Assembly: GCF_019145475.1 (NCBI RefSeq) | Contig: NZ_JAHTKI010000003.1 | Location: 267,018 to 331,017 of the forward strand | Length of the DNA stretch: 64,000 bases | Reading direction: 5' to 3' | From: Pseudomonas botevensis | GTDB lineage: Bacteria > Pseudomonadota > Gammaproteobacteria > Pseudomonadales > Pseudomonadaceae | Part shown: positions 36,313 through 43,765 of the stretch, one piece after another | Numbering within the stretch: the first letter of the stretch is position 1 | Layout of the letters: every line of letters begins with the position of its first letter | The notes under the pieces: generated by a model | What the model was told of the DNA's origin: nothing | Database searches by the model: none | Seen by the model: only the letters and a program-made list of their open reading frames with translations | Position numbers and translations under genes: made by a program

Positions 36313-36867
36313 ATGGCCAAGCAAGCGCTCATCGTAGTCGATATCCAGAACGACTACTTCCCCCAAGGCAAGTGGCCGCTGGTCGGCGCCGATGCCGCCG
36401 CCGACAACGCCGCGCACCTGATCGCAGCCTTCCGTGAGACAGGTGATTCAGTGGTTCACATCCGCCACGAATTCACCTCCACGGATGCACCGTTTTTCAC
36501 CCCCGGCTCCGACGGTGCGAAGCTGCACCCCAAAGTGCTCAACCGGGCCGACGAACCGGTGGTGCTCAAGCATTTCGTCAACTCGTTCCGCGAGACCGAG
36601 CTGCAAGCGATCCTCGACGAGCAAGGCATCAAGGAACTGGTGGTGGTCGGCAGCATGAGCCACATGTGCGTCGACAGCGTCGTCCGGGCGGCGGCGGATC
36701 TGGGTTACACCGTCACGGTGATCCACGATGCCTGCGCCACCCGTGATCTGGAATTCAACGGCGTCAGCGTACCCGCTGCTCAGGTTCACGCCGCGTTCAT
36801 GTCGGCTCTGGGTTTTGCTTACGCCAGCGTGGTCTCCACCCGGGAATTCCTCGCCGCCAGCCGTTAA
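36313..36867 (+). CDS. Isochorismatase-like cysteine hydrolase
   Basis: 184-residue cysteine hydrolase. The catalytic triad of the family is in register: D10 in VVDIQNDYFP, K86 in VVLKHFVNSF and C119 in SMSHMCVDS, with the cis-peptide preceding C119. Members cleave amides such as nicotinamide, ureidoacrylate or N-carbamoyl compounds; the substrate here is not determined. Divergently transcribed from a GlxA-type regulator, a pairing common in Pseudomonas, and closed by a strong terminator. Confidence 0.86.
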   Translation: MAKQALIVVDIQNDYFPQGKWPLVGADAAADNAAHLIAAFRETGDSVVHIRHEFTSTDAPFFTPGSDGAKLHPKVLNRADEPVVLKHFVNSFRETELQAILDEQGIKELVVVGSMSHMCVDSVVRAAADLGYTVTVIHDACATRDLEFNGVSVPAAQVHAAFMSALGFAYASVVSTREFLAASR

Positions 36868-36898
36868 TCACGGCTTGGAAAAACTTCGCAACACCTCC

Positions 36899-36923
36899 GG
36901 CCCGCCTCGCTGCGGGCCTTTTT
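36899..36923 (+). terminator. Rho-independent terminator of the hydrolase gene
   Basis: GGCCCGC / GCGGGCC (36899-36905, 36912-36918) with a 6-nt loop, followed by TTTTT. Isolates the yjf-type operon downstream. Confidence 0.85.
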
Positions 36924-36940
36924 GCGTGTGTCATAAAAAT

Positions 36941-36998
36941 CTCACGCGTGAGTCATTGCTGAGGTTTTGGATTGGTTGTAGTGTGGCCCACGCGTGAG
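36941..36998 (+). promoter_or_regulatory. Promoter flanked by two palindromic operators, yjf-type operon
   Basis: CTCACGCGTGAG, a perfect 12-bp palindrome, at 36941-36952 and a one-mismatch copy CCCACGCGTGAG at 36987-36998 are 46 bp apart. Between them lie TTGCTG (36956-36961) and TAGTGT (36979-36984), 17 bp apart, a possible -35/-10 pair. The second palindrome would cover the start site, a typical repressor layout. GAGTCATTGC also occurs twice, at 36950-36959 and 37011-37020. The binding protein is unknown. Confidence 0.55.
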
Positions 36999-37021
36999 AT
37001 GTTCATAACGGAGTCATTGCC

Positions 37022-37690
37022 ATGAAAAGCCGCTCCCCGGCCGCTGCGTCAGACAACCCGAAGGGAGTGCGCTCGACACCGTCCGCGAAAAAACCGTCGA
37101 GCTTCTATATGAAGCAGATGCGCGCGGGCCTGGCGGCCGCCGGTTATGTGAAACACGAAACTTGGGTGCTTCCCGAAAACCGAAGCTTGCTCAAGCAAAT
37201 GGAGCAACAGCTACGCCAACCGATTCTGGCTGGCTCTTTCATGTCGGAGAATTACATGAGCGCAGGCAACAACTGGAACATCGATAGCCTCTACACCGCA
37301 CTCAAGGCGCTGGACGAGGTGGCTTCGCAAGACATCACGCTGTCCCTGATCCAGAGTTCCGAGCCCAGCCTGAAACTGGAGATGAACGAATTCGGCGGCC
37401 TGCCGATTCACATCGCCATCGCCGGTCAGCAGATCATCGTCGACACCGTGCTGGTGGACATCGATTCGATCTCCGACGTGCGCGCCTTCAACGACGCCGT
37501 GCTGCGCAGCCGGGAAATGTTCCCCCTGTCGTCGATCGGCATCGAGTCGATGCCCAACGGCCAGACCGTCTACAACATGTTCGGCGCGCTGAGCGCAGAT
37601 TCGAGCCTGACCAACGTGGTCACAGAGGTCAAAACCCTGGTCGACAACGTGCAGCGCGCCAGCGAAGCCTTCGAACACTTCTTCAAGTAA
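37022..37690 (+). CDS. yjfI: YjfI-like protein (DUF2170)
   Basis: 222-residue cytoplasmic protein of the DUF2170 family, function unknown. The first ~30 residues are a basic, Ser/Pro-rich tail (SAKKPSSFYMKQMRAGLAAAGY), then the globular DUF2170 domain (LPILAGSFMSENY-type region, ALDEVASQDITLSLIQ, LPIHIAIAGQQIIVDTVLVDID). First gene of the six-gene yjf-type operon; GGAG 9 nt before ATG. Its partners suggest a role with the PspA-like protein next door, perhaps as regulator or client. Confidence 0.82.
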   Translation: MKSRSPAAASDNPKGVRSTPSAKKPSSFYMKQMRAGLAAAGYVKHETWVLPENRSLLKQMEQQLRQPILAGSFMSENYMSAGNNWNIDSLYTALKALDEVASQDITLSLIQSSEPSLKLEMNEFGGLPIHIAIAGQQIIVDTVLVDIDSISDVRAFNDAVLRSREMFPLSSIGIESMPNGQTVYNMFGALSADSSLTNVVTEVKTLVDNVQRASEAFEHFFK

Positions 37691-37707
37691 TCAACAGGGA
37701 AAATCCA

Positions 37708-38406
37708 ATGACTCAGTCCATCTGGAGCAAGTTGTTCACCGCACTGCGCGGCGGCGCCAATGAAGTCGGCGAAGCGATCGTCGACCAACAGGCCCTGCGC
37801 ATCCTCGACCAGGAAATCCGCGACGCCGACGGCGCACTCTCCAACGCCCGCCGCGAACTGGTCACCATCATGGCCAAGCACAAGCTGTCCGCCGACCGCG
37901 TGAGCGAGTACGACGCCAAGATCAAGGACCTGGAAGCCAAGGCTGTTTCCGCCCTGAACGCCGGCCGCGAAGACCTGGCGCTGGAAGTGGCCGAAGCGAT
38001 TTCGACCCTGACCAACGACCTCGACGCCGAGAAAAAGCAGAGCGACGAGTTCGGCACCTACGCCGAAAACATGCGCAAGGACATCAACAAGGCCGAAGCG
38101 CGCATCAAGAGCCTGCGCCAGCAAGTGGACATGGCCAAGGCCCGTGAAAGCGTGCAGAAAGCCCAGGTCAGTGCCTCCATCGCCAGCGGCGGTGCCAACG
38201 GCAAACTGGAAACCGCCGTCGGCACCCTGAACCGTCTGCAAGCCAAGCAACAGCAACGCGCCGCCGAACTGAGTGCTGCGGACGAACTGGCTGATGCCTC
38301 GACCGGCAATGACCTGGACCGCAAACTGCGCGAAGCCGGCATCACCCCGAACGAAGGCAGCGCCAACGCGATCCTTGAGCGTCTGAAGCAAAAGTCCGCC
38401 CAGTAA
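37708..38406 (+). CDS. yjfJ: PspA/IM30 family protein, YjfJ-like
   Basis: 232-residue coiled-coil protein of the PspA/Vipp1 (ESCRT-III-like) superfamily, which binds stressed inner membranes. Begins SIWSKLFTALRGGANEVGEAIVDQQALRILDQEIRDAD-type sequence, with an amphipathic helix and then long heptad-rich helices with many Glu/Lys/Ala residues up to residue 190. Encoded 17 bp after yjfI. PspF and PspBC are not present here, so control must differ from the classical Psp response. Confidence 0.88.
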   Translation: MTQSIWSKLFTALRGGANEVGEAIVDQQALRILDQEIRDADGALSNARRELVTIMAKHKLSADRVSEYDAKIKDLEAKAVSALNAGREDLALEVAEAISTLTNDLDAEKKQSDEFGTYAENMRKDINKAEARIKSLRQQVDMAKARESVQKAQVSASIASGGANGKLETAVGTLNRLQAKQQQRAAELSAADELADASTGNDLDRKLREAGITPNEGSANAILERLKQKSAQ

Positions 38407-38425
38407 TCACTGGAAGGAAAAGTCT

Positions 38426-38513
38426 GTGGGAGCGGGTTTGCTCACGAAGGCGGTGCGTCAGTCGACATTCCTGTCGGCCGATAAATTGCCTTCGCGGGCG
38501 AGCCCGCTCCCAC
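38426..38513. repeat. REP doublet (REPIN-like) inside the yjf-type operon
   Basis: GTGGGAGCGGG at 38426-38436 and its complement CCCGCTCCCAC at 38503-38513, with REP cores facing inward (TTTGCTCACGAAGG and CCTTCGCGGGCGAGC). Same family as the copy at 483-573. It lies between yjfJ and yjfK and could lower expression of the downstream genes. Confidence 0.85.
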
Positions 38514-38617
38514 TTGCTTTCCATCGCGCAAATCCTGCTGCTCGTTCAGCCCGCCGCCCGGTACACTAGCGGCGTTTTTGCCGACGAACACCTCCACCCG
38601 CTTCAAGGAACGTACCC

Positions 38618-39268
38618 ATGGGATGGTTTAAAGACTTGCTGGGCACCAGCAACTGGCAGACTTCCGCGCCGACACCCGAGGTTGCCGGTGGCCCGCTCGG
38701 CCTGGCGCAAGGCAAGGCGATCCGGTTCGACTCGACCCTGGGCCTGCTGCTCGACGGCAGCACATCGGTACAGGTTCCCGACGCCCAGGCCATCTGGAGC
38801 GCAGGCTGGATCGACCTCGGCCAGTCGAACAAACTGCATCGCTACTACCTGAACAACGAAGATTTCTGGGTGCAGATCCATGTCACCGGTGACGATCAGG
38901 TCGAGTCGGTGACGCTGTTCAATTACCTCAGCTACGTGACCGTCAACAGTGACGCCGAATTGCAGCGCCTGGCCGGTCCCAACAGCCTGATCGGCCTGCC
39001 CTCCTACACCCACGATGGCGTTGTGTTCACGCGCGAATGGGGCACCGAACAGGGCCAGACCGAACTGGTGCCGCTGACCGAACAGGTGATCAACCCGGAC
39101 GAGTCCTACACCATCGAACACCATTCGATGCTCTATGCCCGCGACAGCGGCCTGACCGACCGCCGCGAATTGCTGTTGTTCTCGGTCGAACAGGACGAAG
39201 AAGGCACGGTCAGCCTGAGCACTTCGCTGGGCATTTCGCTGTACACGACCGACCTGAGCACCATTTGA
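38618..39268 (+). CDS. yjfK: YjfK-like protein (DUF2491)
   Basis: 216-residue protein of the DUF2491 family, function unknown. N-terminal MGWFKDLLGTSNW could be an amphipathic membrane-contact helix; the rest is beta-rich (WIDLGQSNKLHRYYLNNEDFWVQIHVTGD, LFSVEQDEEGTVSLSTSLGISLY). No signal peptide. AAGGA upstream of ATG. Fourth element of gene order yjfI-yjfJ-(REP)-yjfK-yjfL. Confidence 0.82.
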   Translation: MGWFKDLLGTSNWQTSAPTPEVAGGPLGLAQGKAIRFDSTLGLLLDGSTSVQVPDAQAIWSAGWIDLGQSNKLHRYYLNNEDFWVQIHVTGDDQVESVTLFNYLSYVTVNSDAELQRLAGPNSLIGLPSYTHDGVVFTREWGTEQGQTELVPLTEQVINPDESYTIEHHSMLYARDSGLTDRRELLLFSVEQDEEGTVSLSTSLGISLYTTDLSTI

Positions 39269-39283
39269 ATAAGGAAGTTTTTC

Positions 39284-39709
39284 ATGCTGGAAATGCTTGC
39301 CGTCTCCTTGAACAAGACCGCGCTGGTCGGTTTTGTCGTCTACCTGATCGGCGCCGTTGCGCTGTTCATGCTGTTTCAGTTCGTCTACACCCGCATCACC
39401 CCGCACAAGGAATTCGAGCTGATCCGCTCCGGCAACAGCGCCGCCGCCATCGCCCTGTCCGGCGCGATCATCGGTTTCGCGATTCCGGCGAGCAACGTGA
39501 TCGCCTACTCGATCAACGTCCTCGATTTCGTGCTGTGGGCGGTGATCGCTGCCGTGGTGCAACTGCTGGCATTCCTCGCGACCGGGCTGGTACTCAAGGG
39601 CACCTCTCAGCGTATCGCCAACGGTGAGGTCGCTTCCGGCATCTACGTTGCGGCCGTGGCAATCAGCGTCGGCATGCTCAATGCCGCGTGCATGACACCG
39701 TCCAACTGA
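39284..39709 (+). CDS. yjfL: YjfL-like membrane protein (DUF350)
   Basis: 141-residue integral membrane protein of the DUF350 family with four hydrophobic helices (ALVGFVVYLIGAVALFMLFQFVY, SAAAIALSGAIIGFAIPAS, DFVLWAVIAAVVQLLAFLA, EVASGIYVAAVAISVGMLNAA). DUF350 proteins repeat a two-helix unit and are often encoded with PspA-like proteins and glutathionylspermidine-synthase-like enzymes. Starts 16 bp after yjfK. Confidence 0.85.
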   Translation: MLEMLAVSLNKTALVGFVVYLIGAVALFMLFQFVYTRITPHKEFELIRSGNSAAAIALSGAIIGFAIPASNVIAYSINVLDFVLWAVIAAVVQLLAFLATGLVLKGTSQRIANGEVASGIYVAAVAISVGMLNAACMTPSN

Positions 39710-39726
39710 CCGGCAGGAAGCCTGTG

Positions 39727-40413
39727 ATGAAACGAAGCAAATACGTTCAACTGTCGCTGGCCGCTTCGGTGGCGCTGGCGATTTCCGGCGAAGCGGCAGC
39801 GCAGGAGCAGCAGCGCAGCTTCCAGAGCGTGGAACAGTGCGTGGATGCCGAGGTCGCGGCCGACGTCTGCTCCAACGCCTACGTCGCCGCCCTCGCCGAA
39901 CATCGGCGCGTCGCGCCGGCCTACGACGACAAGGCTGCGTGCGACGCGGACTTTGCCGCCGACTGGTGTCAGAAAAATTCCGCCGGCCGTTTCGTGCCGA
40001 AACTCGGCGGCTTCAAGATCCCGCAGAACGGTGAGCCTGCGCAGGATCTCGACGCGATCGCCGATGCGCAAATGCCGGCGGGCGATACCAGTGCCGCGCA
40101 AACAACCCAGACCACACAGAGCACCTCGCACTCCTCCAGTGGTGCCGGCAGCGGCTGGCTGACCGGATGGCTGATTGGCAATGCGATGAGCAATAACAGC
40201 TCGAACCGCACGGTTTATCGTGACCGCGATACCCGCCAGACCTACAACACCTCGACCCAATACCGAAAAATCGAATCGGCACCGCGCAGCCAGGATTACG
40301 AGAGCAGCAAAAGCAAACCGGTCAACGTCGCCTCTTCGACGTCCCGTGGCGGCTTTGGCAGCCAGTCCAGTGCCCGCAGCGGCTGGGGTGGCTGGGGCCG
40401 CTCGAGCAGCTGA
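39727..40413 (+). CDS. yjfM: YjfM/YgiB-like envelope protein (DUF1190)
   Basis: 228-residue secreted protein. A signal-like N-terminus (KRSKYVQLSLAASVALAISGEAAA) is followed by the DUF1190 repeats with paired cysteines (SVEQCVDAEVAADVCSNAY; KAACDADFAADWCQKN), a Thr/Ser-rich linker, the GSGWLTGWLIGNAM segment and a Gly/Ser/Trp-rich tail (RGGFGSQSSARSGWGG). E. coli YgiB and YjfM belong here and neighbour the same ligase type. ATG 39727 chosen for the signal. Two bp before the ligase gene. Confidence 0.82.
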   Translation: MKRSKYVQLSLAASVALAISGEAAAQEQQRSFQSVEQCVDAEVAADVCSNAYVAALAEHRRVAPAYDDKAACDADFAADWCQKNSAGRFVPKLGGFKIPQNGEPAQDLDAIADAQMPAGDTSAAQTTQTTQSTSHSSSGAGSGWLTGWLIGNAMSNNSSNRTVYRDRDTRQTYNTSTQYRKIESAPRSQDYESSKSKPVNVASSTSRGGFGSQSSARSGWGGWGRSSS

Positions 40414-40415
40414 CC

Positions 40416-41573
40416 ATGAAAAAGATACCCTGTGCCGAACGCCACGACTGGAAGCAGACCGCCGAAAGCCTCGGTTTCATGTTCCACACCATCGATAACG
40501 AGCCGTATTGGGACGAGCGCGCCTACTACCAGTTCTCGCTCGCGCAGATTGAAAACGATCTTGAGGATCCGACCACCGCACTGCATGAGATGTGCATGGA
40601 TCTGGTCGACCGCGTGGTGCACAGCGAGGAACTGCTGGATCGCCTGAGCATCCCCGCACCGTACTACGACATGATCCGCACATCCTGGCTGGAAGGTCAT
40701 CCGCATCTGTACGGGCGCATGGACTTTTCCTACAGCGGCAATGGCCCGGCCAAGCTGCTGGAACTCAACTACGACACGCCGACCAGCCTCTACGAAGCAT
40801 CGGCATTCCAGTGGGGCTGGCTGGAACAATGCATCGAACGCGGCCTGCTGCCGGCCCGCGCCGATCAGTTCAACAGCATCGACACCAAGCTGCATCAGGC
40901 CTTCGCCGAGTTGCAGTTGAAGCGGCCGTTCTACTTCGCCTCGATGAAAGGCTCGGTCGAAGACAAGGGCACCACGGATTATCTGCGACTGATTGCAGAA
41001 GCCGTCGGCATCGAATCACGCCACATCGACATCGAAGACATCGGCCTGACCGCCGAAGGGCGCTTCGTCGACCTCGAAGACCGCTGGATCCCGCACCTGT
41101 TCAAGCTGCATGCCTGGGAGTTCATCTTCCACGAACCGTTCGGCCCGGCGATCGCCCAGTGCGATACACAGTTTTTTGAACCGGCATGGAAAGCCATCCT
41201 GTCGAACAAGGGCGTTCTGCCGCTGTTGTGGGAAATGCACAAGGGCCATCCAAACCTGCTCGCTGCGCATCTCGATCCGAACCCTGATTCTTCCGTACCC
41301 AATGGCTGGGTGCGAAAGCCGTATTTCTCCCGGGAAGGCGCCAACATCGAATTGCAGACGGCCGAAGGTCTGACGGTGAAAGAGGATGGCCCCTACACCG
41401 ACGCGCCCTTCATCCTGCAGGAATTGGCACCGCTGCCGAAGTTCGATGACAGCTACACCCTGATCGGTTCCTGGGTGATTGGCGATCAGGCGGCGGGGAT
41501 TGGCGTGCGCGAGGACAACAGTCTGATCACCAAGGATTCGAGCCGGTTTTTGCCGCATCTGATTCTGGATTGA
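40416..41573 (+). CDS. yjfC: Glutathionylspermidine-synthase-like ATP-grasp ligase, YjfC/YgiC
   Basis: 385-residue ATP-grasp ligase related to the synthetase half of glutathionylspermidine synthase, without the amidase half. Markers: YGRMDFSYSGNGPAKLLELNYDTPTSLYEAS (substrate site), PFYFASMKGSVEDKGTTDYL, LWEMHKGHPNLLAA, VRKPYFSREGANIEL and ITKDSSRFLPHLI. It should join a carboxylate to an amine with ATP; the true substrates of this branch are unknown. Last gene of the operon, with a strong terminator after it. Confidence 0.87.
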   Translation: MKKIPCAERHDWKQTAESLGFMFHTIDNEPYWDERAYYQFSLAQIENDLEDPTTALHEMCMDLVDRVVHSEELLDRLSIPAPYYDMIRTSWLEGHPHLYGRMDFSYSGNGPAKLLELNYDTPTSLYEASAFQWGWLEQCIERGLLPARADQFNSIDTKLHQAFAELQLKRPFYFASMKGSVEDKGTTDYLRLIAEAVGIESRHIDIEDIGLTAEGRFVDLEDRWIPHLFKLHAWEFIFHEPFGPAIAQCDTQFFEPAWKAILSNKGVLPLLWEMHKGHPNLLAAHLDPNPDSSVPNGWVRKPYFSREGANIELQTAEGLTVKEDGPYTDAPFILQELAPLPKFDDSYTLIGSWVIGDQAAGIGVREDNSLITKDSSRFLPHLILD

Positions 41574-41589
41574 AAAAACCTCGCCCACA

Positions 41590-41623
41590 AAAAAGGCCCG
41601 TCGTGCGAACGACGGGCCTTTTT
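41590..41623. terminator. Bidirectional terminator yjfC/ssb
   Basis: AAAAAGGCCCGTCGT (41590-41604) and ACGACGGGCCTTTTT (41609-41623) form a perfect 15-bp stem with a GCGA tetraloop, serving both the plus-strand ligase and the minus-strand ssb. Confidence 0.92.
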
Positions 41624-41648
41624 CATTCAGATCGGCGGTAGCGCCGGA

Positions 41649-42167
41649 TCAGAACGGAATATCGTCATCGAAGCTGTCGAAATCCGGAGCCGGTTGCGGT
41701 GCGGCCTGCTGTGGAGCCGGCGCAGGACGCTGTTGCGGAGCCGACTGCTGCGGACGCGGAGCCTGCTGGCGTGGCGCCTGCTGCTGATAGTTGTTGCCGC
41801 CACCTTGTTGGTCGCCCTGTTGTGGACGGCCGCCGAGCAGTTGCATGGTGCCTTGCATGTCGACCACGATTTCAGTGGTGTAACGCTTGATACCGTCTTT
41901 TTCCCACTCGCGGGTCTGCAGTTTGCCTTCGATGTAGACCTGCGAACCCTTGCGCAGGTATTCGCCGGCGATTTCGGCAACCTTGCCGAACATCGATACA
42001 CGGTGCCATTCGGTCTTCTCGACCTTCTGACCGGTCTGCTTGTCGGTCCACTGCTCGCTGGTCGCCAGACTCAGGTTGGTCACGGCGTTACCGTTAGGCA
42101 GGTAGCGTACTTCGGGGTCCTGGCCGCAAGTGCCGACCAGGATGACTTTGTTAACCCCACGGGCCAT
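41649..42167 (-). CDS. ssb: Single-stranded DNA-binding protein
   Basis: 172-residue SSB. N-terminal OB fold ([53 protein letters not shown]), a long Gln/Pro/Ala linker (residues ~115-160), and the acidic tip DDDIPF that recruits replication and repair proteins. Ends in front of the strong bidirectional terminator; 9 bp downstream of the MFS gene. Confidence 0.97.
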   Translation of the reverse strand: MARGVNKVILVGTCGQDPEVRYLPNGNAVTNLSLATSEQWTDKQTGQKVEKTEWHRVSMFGKVAEIAGEYLRKGSQVYIEGKLQTREWEKDGIKRYTTEIVVDMQGTMQLLGGRPQQGDQQGGGNNYQQQAPRQQAPRPQQSAPQQRPAPAPQQAAPQPAPDFDSFDDDIPF

Positions 42168-42176
42168 AACGTTCTC

Positions 42177-43574
42177 CTAGGCTTCGCACGCAGTCTGCGC
42201 CGGGTTGTTCACCAGGCGTTCAAGAGTGGTGCGATCCATTAATTCGGTGTCCAGTTTGATGTAGATGGCCGCTTCATCGGCAACAATCACAGCATCCGTT
42301 ACCCCTACAAGGGCCTTGAGGCGCTCGACCAGACCCGCTTCGCGTATCGCTTCAGGCGACAACGGCAGGCGCAGGCTCGTCACGTAGGGAGGTTCGCGCA
42401 TGGTAACAGCAAAGGCCAGCCAAAGTGCAGCCAGTCCCGCACATCCAAGGAACACAACCGACAGACCGCCATGCTGGAACATCCAGCCGCCGAGAATCCC
42501 GCCGAGTGCCGAACCGAGGAATTGACTGGTGGAGTACACGCCCATGGCCGTGCCCTTGCCACCCGCCGGTGAAACCTTGCTGATCAGCGACGGCAAGGAG
42601 GCTTCCAGCAGATTGAACGCGGTAAAGAAGATCACCGTGCCAATCACCAGAGCCCGCAGGCTGTCGCCGAACTGCCAGAAGAATAGCTCAGTGAGCATCA
42701 GCGTCAGCACGGCGCCGAGCAAAACTCGTTTCATTTTGCGTTTCTTCTCGCCATAGATGATGAAAGGGATCATGGCGAAGAACGAAATCAGCAGCGCGGT
42801 GAGGTACACCCACCAGTGCTGCTCCTTGGGCAGGCCGGCCTTTTCCACCAGCGCCAGAGGCAAGGCGACGAAGCTCGACATCAACATCGCATGTAACACA
42901 AAAATGCCCAGGTCCAGACGCAGCAGATCCGGATGTTTGAGCGTCGGCATCAACGCCTGACGGGCCACGCCGGATTCGCGATGGCTCAGAGGCCCGGTGG
43001 ATTTGGGCACCATGAACATCACGATCACGATGCCGAACAGCGCCATGCCGCCGGTGGCGAGGAACAAGCCGGACAGACCGAACGCGCGGGTCAGCAGCGG
43101 GCCGACCACCATCGCCACGGCAAACGACAGGCCGATGGTCATGCCGATCATGGCCATCGCCTTGGTCCGGTGCTGTTCGCGGGTCAGGTCGGACAGCAGG
43201 GCCATGACCGCCGCGGAAATCGCCCCGGCACCTTGCAGGATCCGCCCGGCGATCACGCCCCAGATCGAGTCGGCCTGGGCCGCCAGCACACTGCCCAGCG
43301 CGAAGACGATCAGCCCCAGGTAAATCACCGGACGCCGGCCGATGCGGTCGGAAATGATCCCGAACGGAATCTGGAAAATCGCCTGGGTCAGGCCGTAAGC
43401 GCCAATCGCCAGCCCGATCAGGGCCGGGGTCGCTCCCGCCAGATCCATGCCGTAGGTCGCCAGCACCGGCAACACCATGAACATGCCAAGCATACGGAAA
43501 GCGAACACCAGAGCCAGACCGCTCGCCGCGCGGGTCTCGCTGCCACTCATGCGTTCGCTGTGGGGATCGTGCAT
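42177..43574 (-). CDS. MFS transporter, YajR-like
   Basis: 465-residue 12-helix major facilitator. MFS motif A is SDRIGRRPVIYLG in loop 2-3; helices continue to about residue 390, then a soluble tail of ~70 residues (LVERLKALVGVTDAVIVADEAAIYIKLDTELMD) like the ferredoxin-like YAM domain of E. coli YajR. Proton-linked drug or metabolite efflux is the family expectation; the substrate is unknown. ATG 43574 or an ATG 8 codons downstream could be used. Confidence 0.84.
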   Translation of the reverse strand: MHDPHSERMSGSETRAASGLALVFAFRMLGMFMVLPVLATYGMDLAGATPALIGLAIGAYGLTQAIFQIPFGIISDRIGRRPVIYLGLIVFALGSVLAAQADSIWGVIAGRILQGAGAISAAVMALLSDLTREQHRTKAMAMIGMTIGLSFAVAMVVGPLLTRAFGLSGLFLATGGMALFGIVIVMFMVPKSTGPLSHRESGVARQALMPTLKHPDLLRLDLGIFVLHAMLMSSFVALPLALVEKAGLPKEQHWWVYLTALLISFFAMIPFIIYGEKKRKMKRVLLGAVLTLMLTELFFWQFGDSLRALVIGTVIFFTAFNLLEASLPSLISKVSPAGGKGTAMGVYSTSQFLGSALGGILGGWMFQHGGLSVVFLGCAGLAALWLAFAVTMREPPYVTSLRLPLSPEAIREAGLVERLKALVGVTDAVIVADEAAIYIKLDTELMDRTTLERLVNNPAQTACEA

Positions 43575-43765
43575 GGAAAAACCTCGTGTGAACCGGCGGC
43601 GATTCTACCAGTCCCATCGGAAGACGGGGTATATCGCGACGCTTTGACGCGTACAGATGAAACTCTCTTCATGAACGGCAAAAAAACCTTCATTCGATAG
43701 TGTGCATCCATCCAGTAGTTGGTCGTATACTCCTACGTTTTCGACGCCCGCCGAGCGAGGCCACT

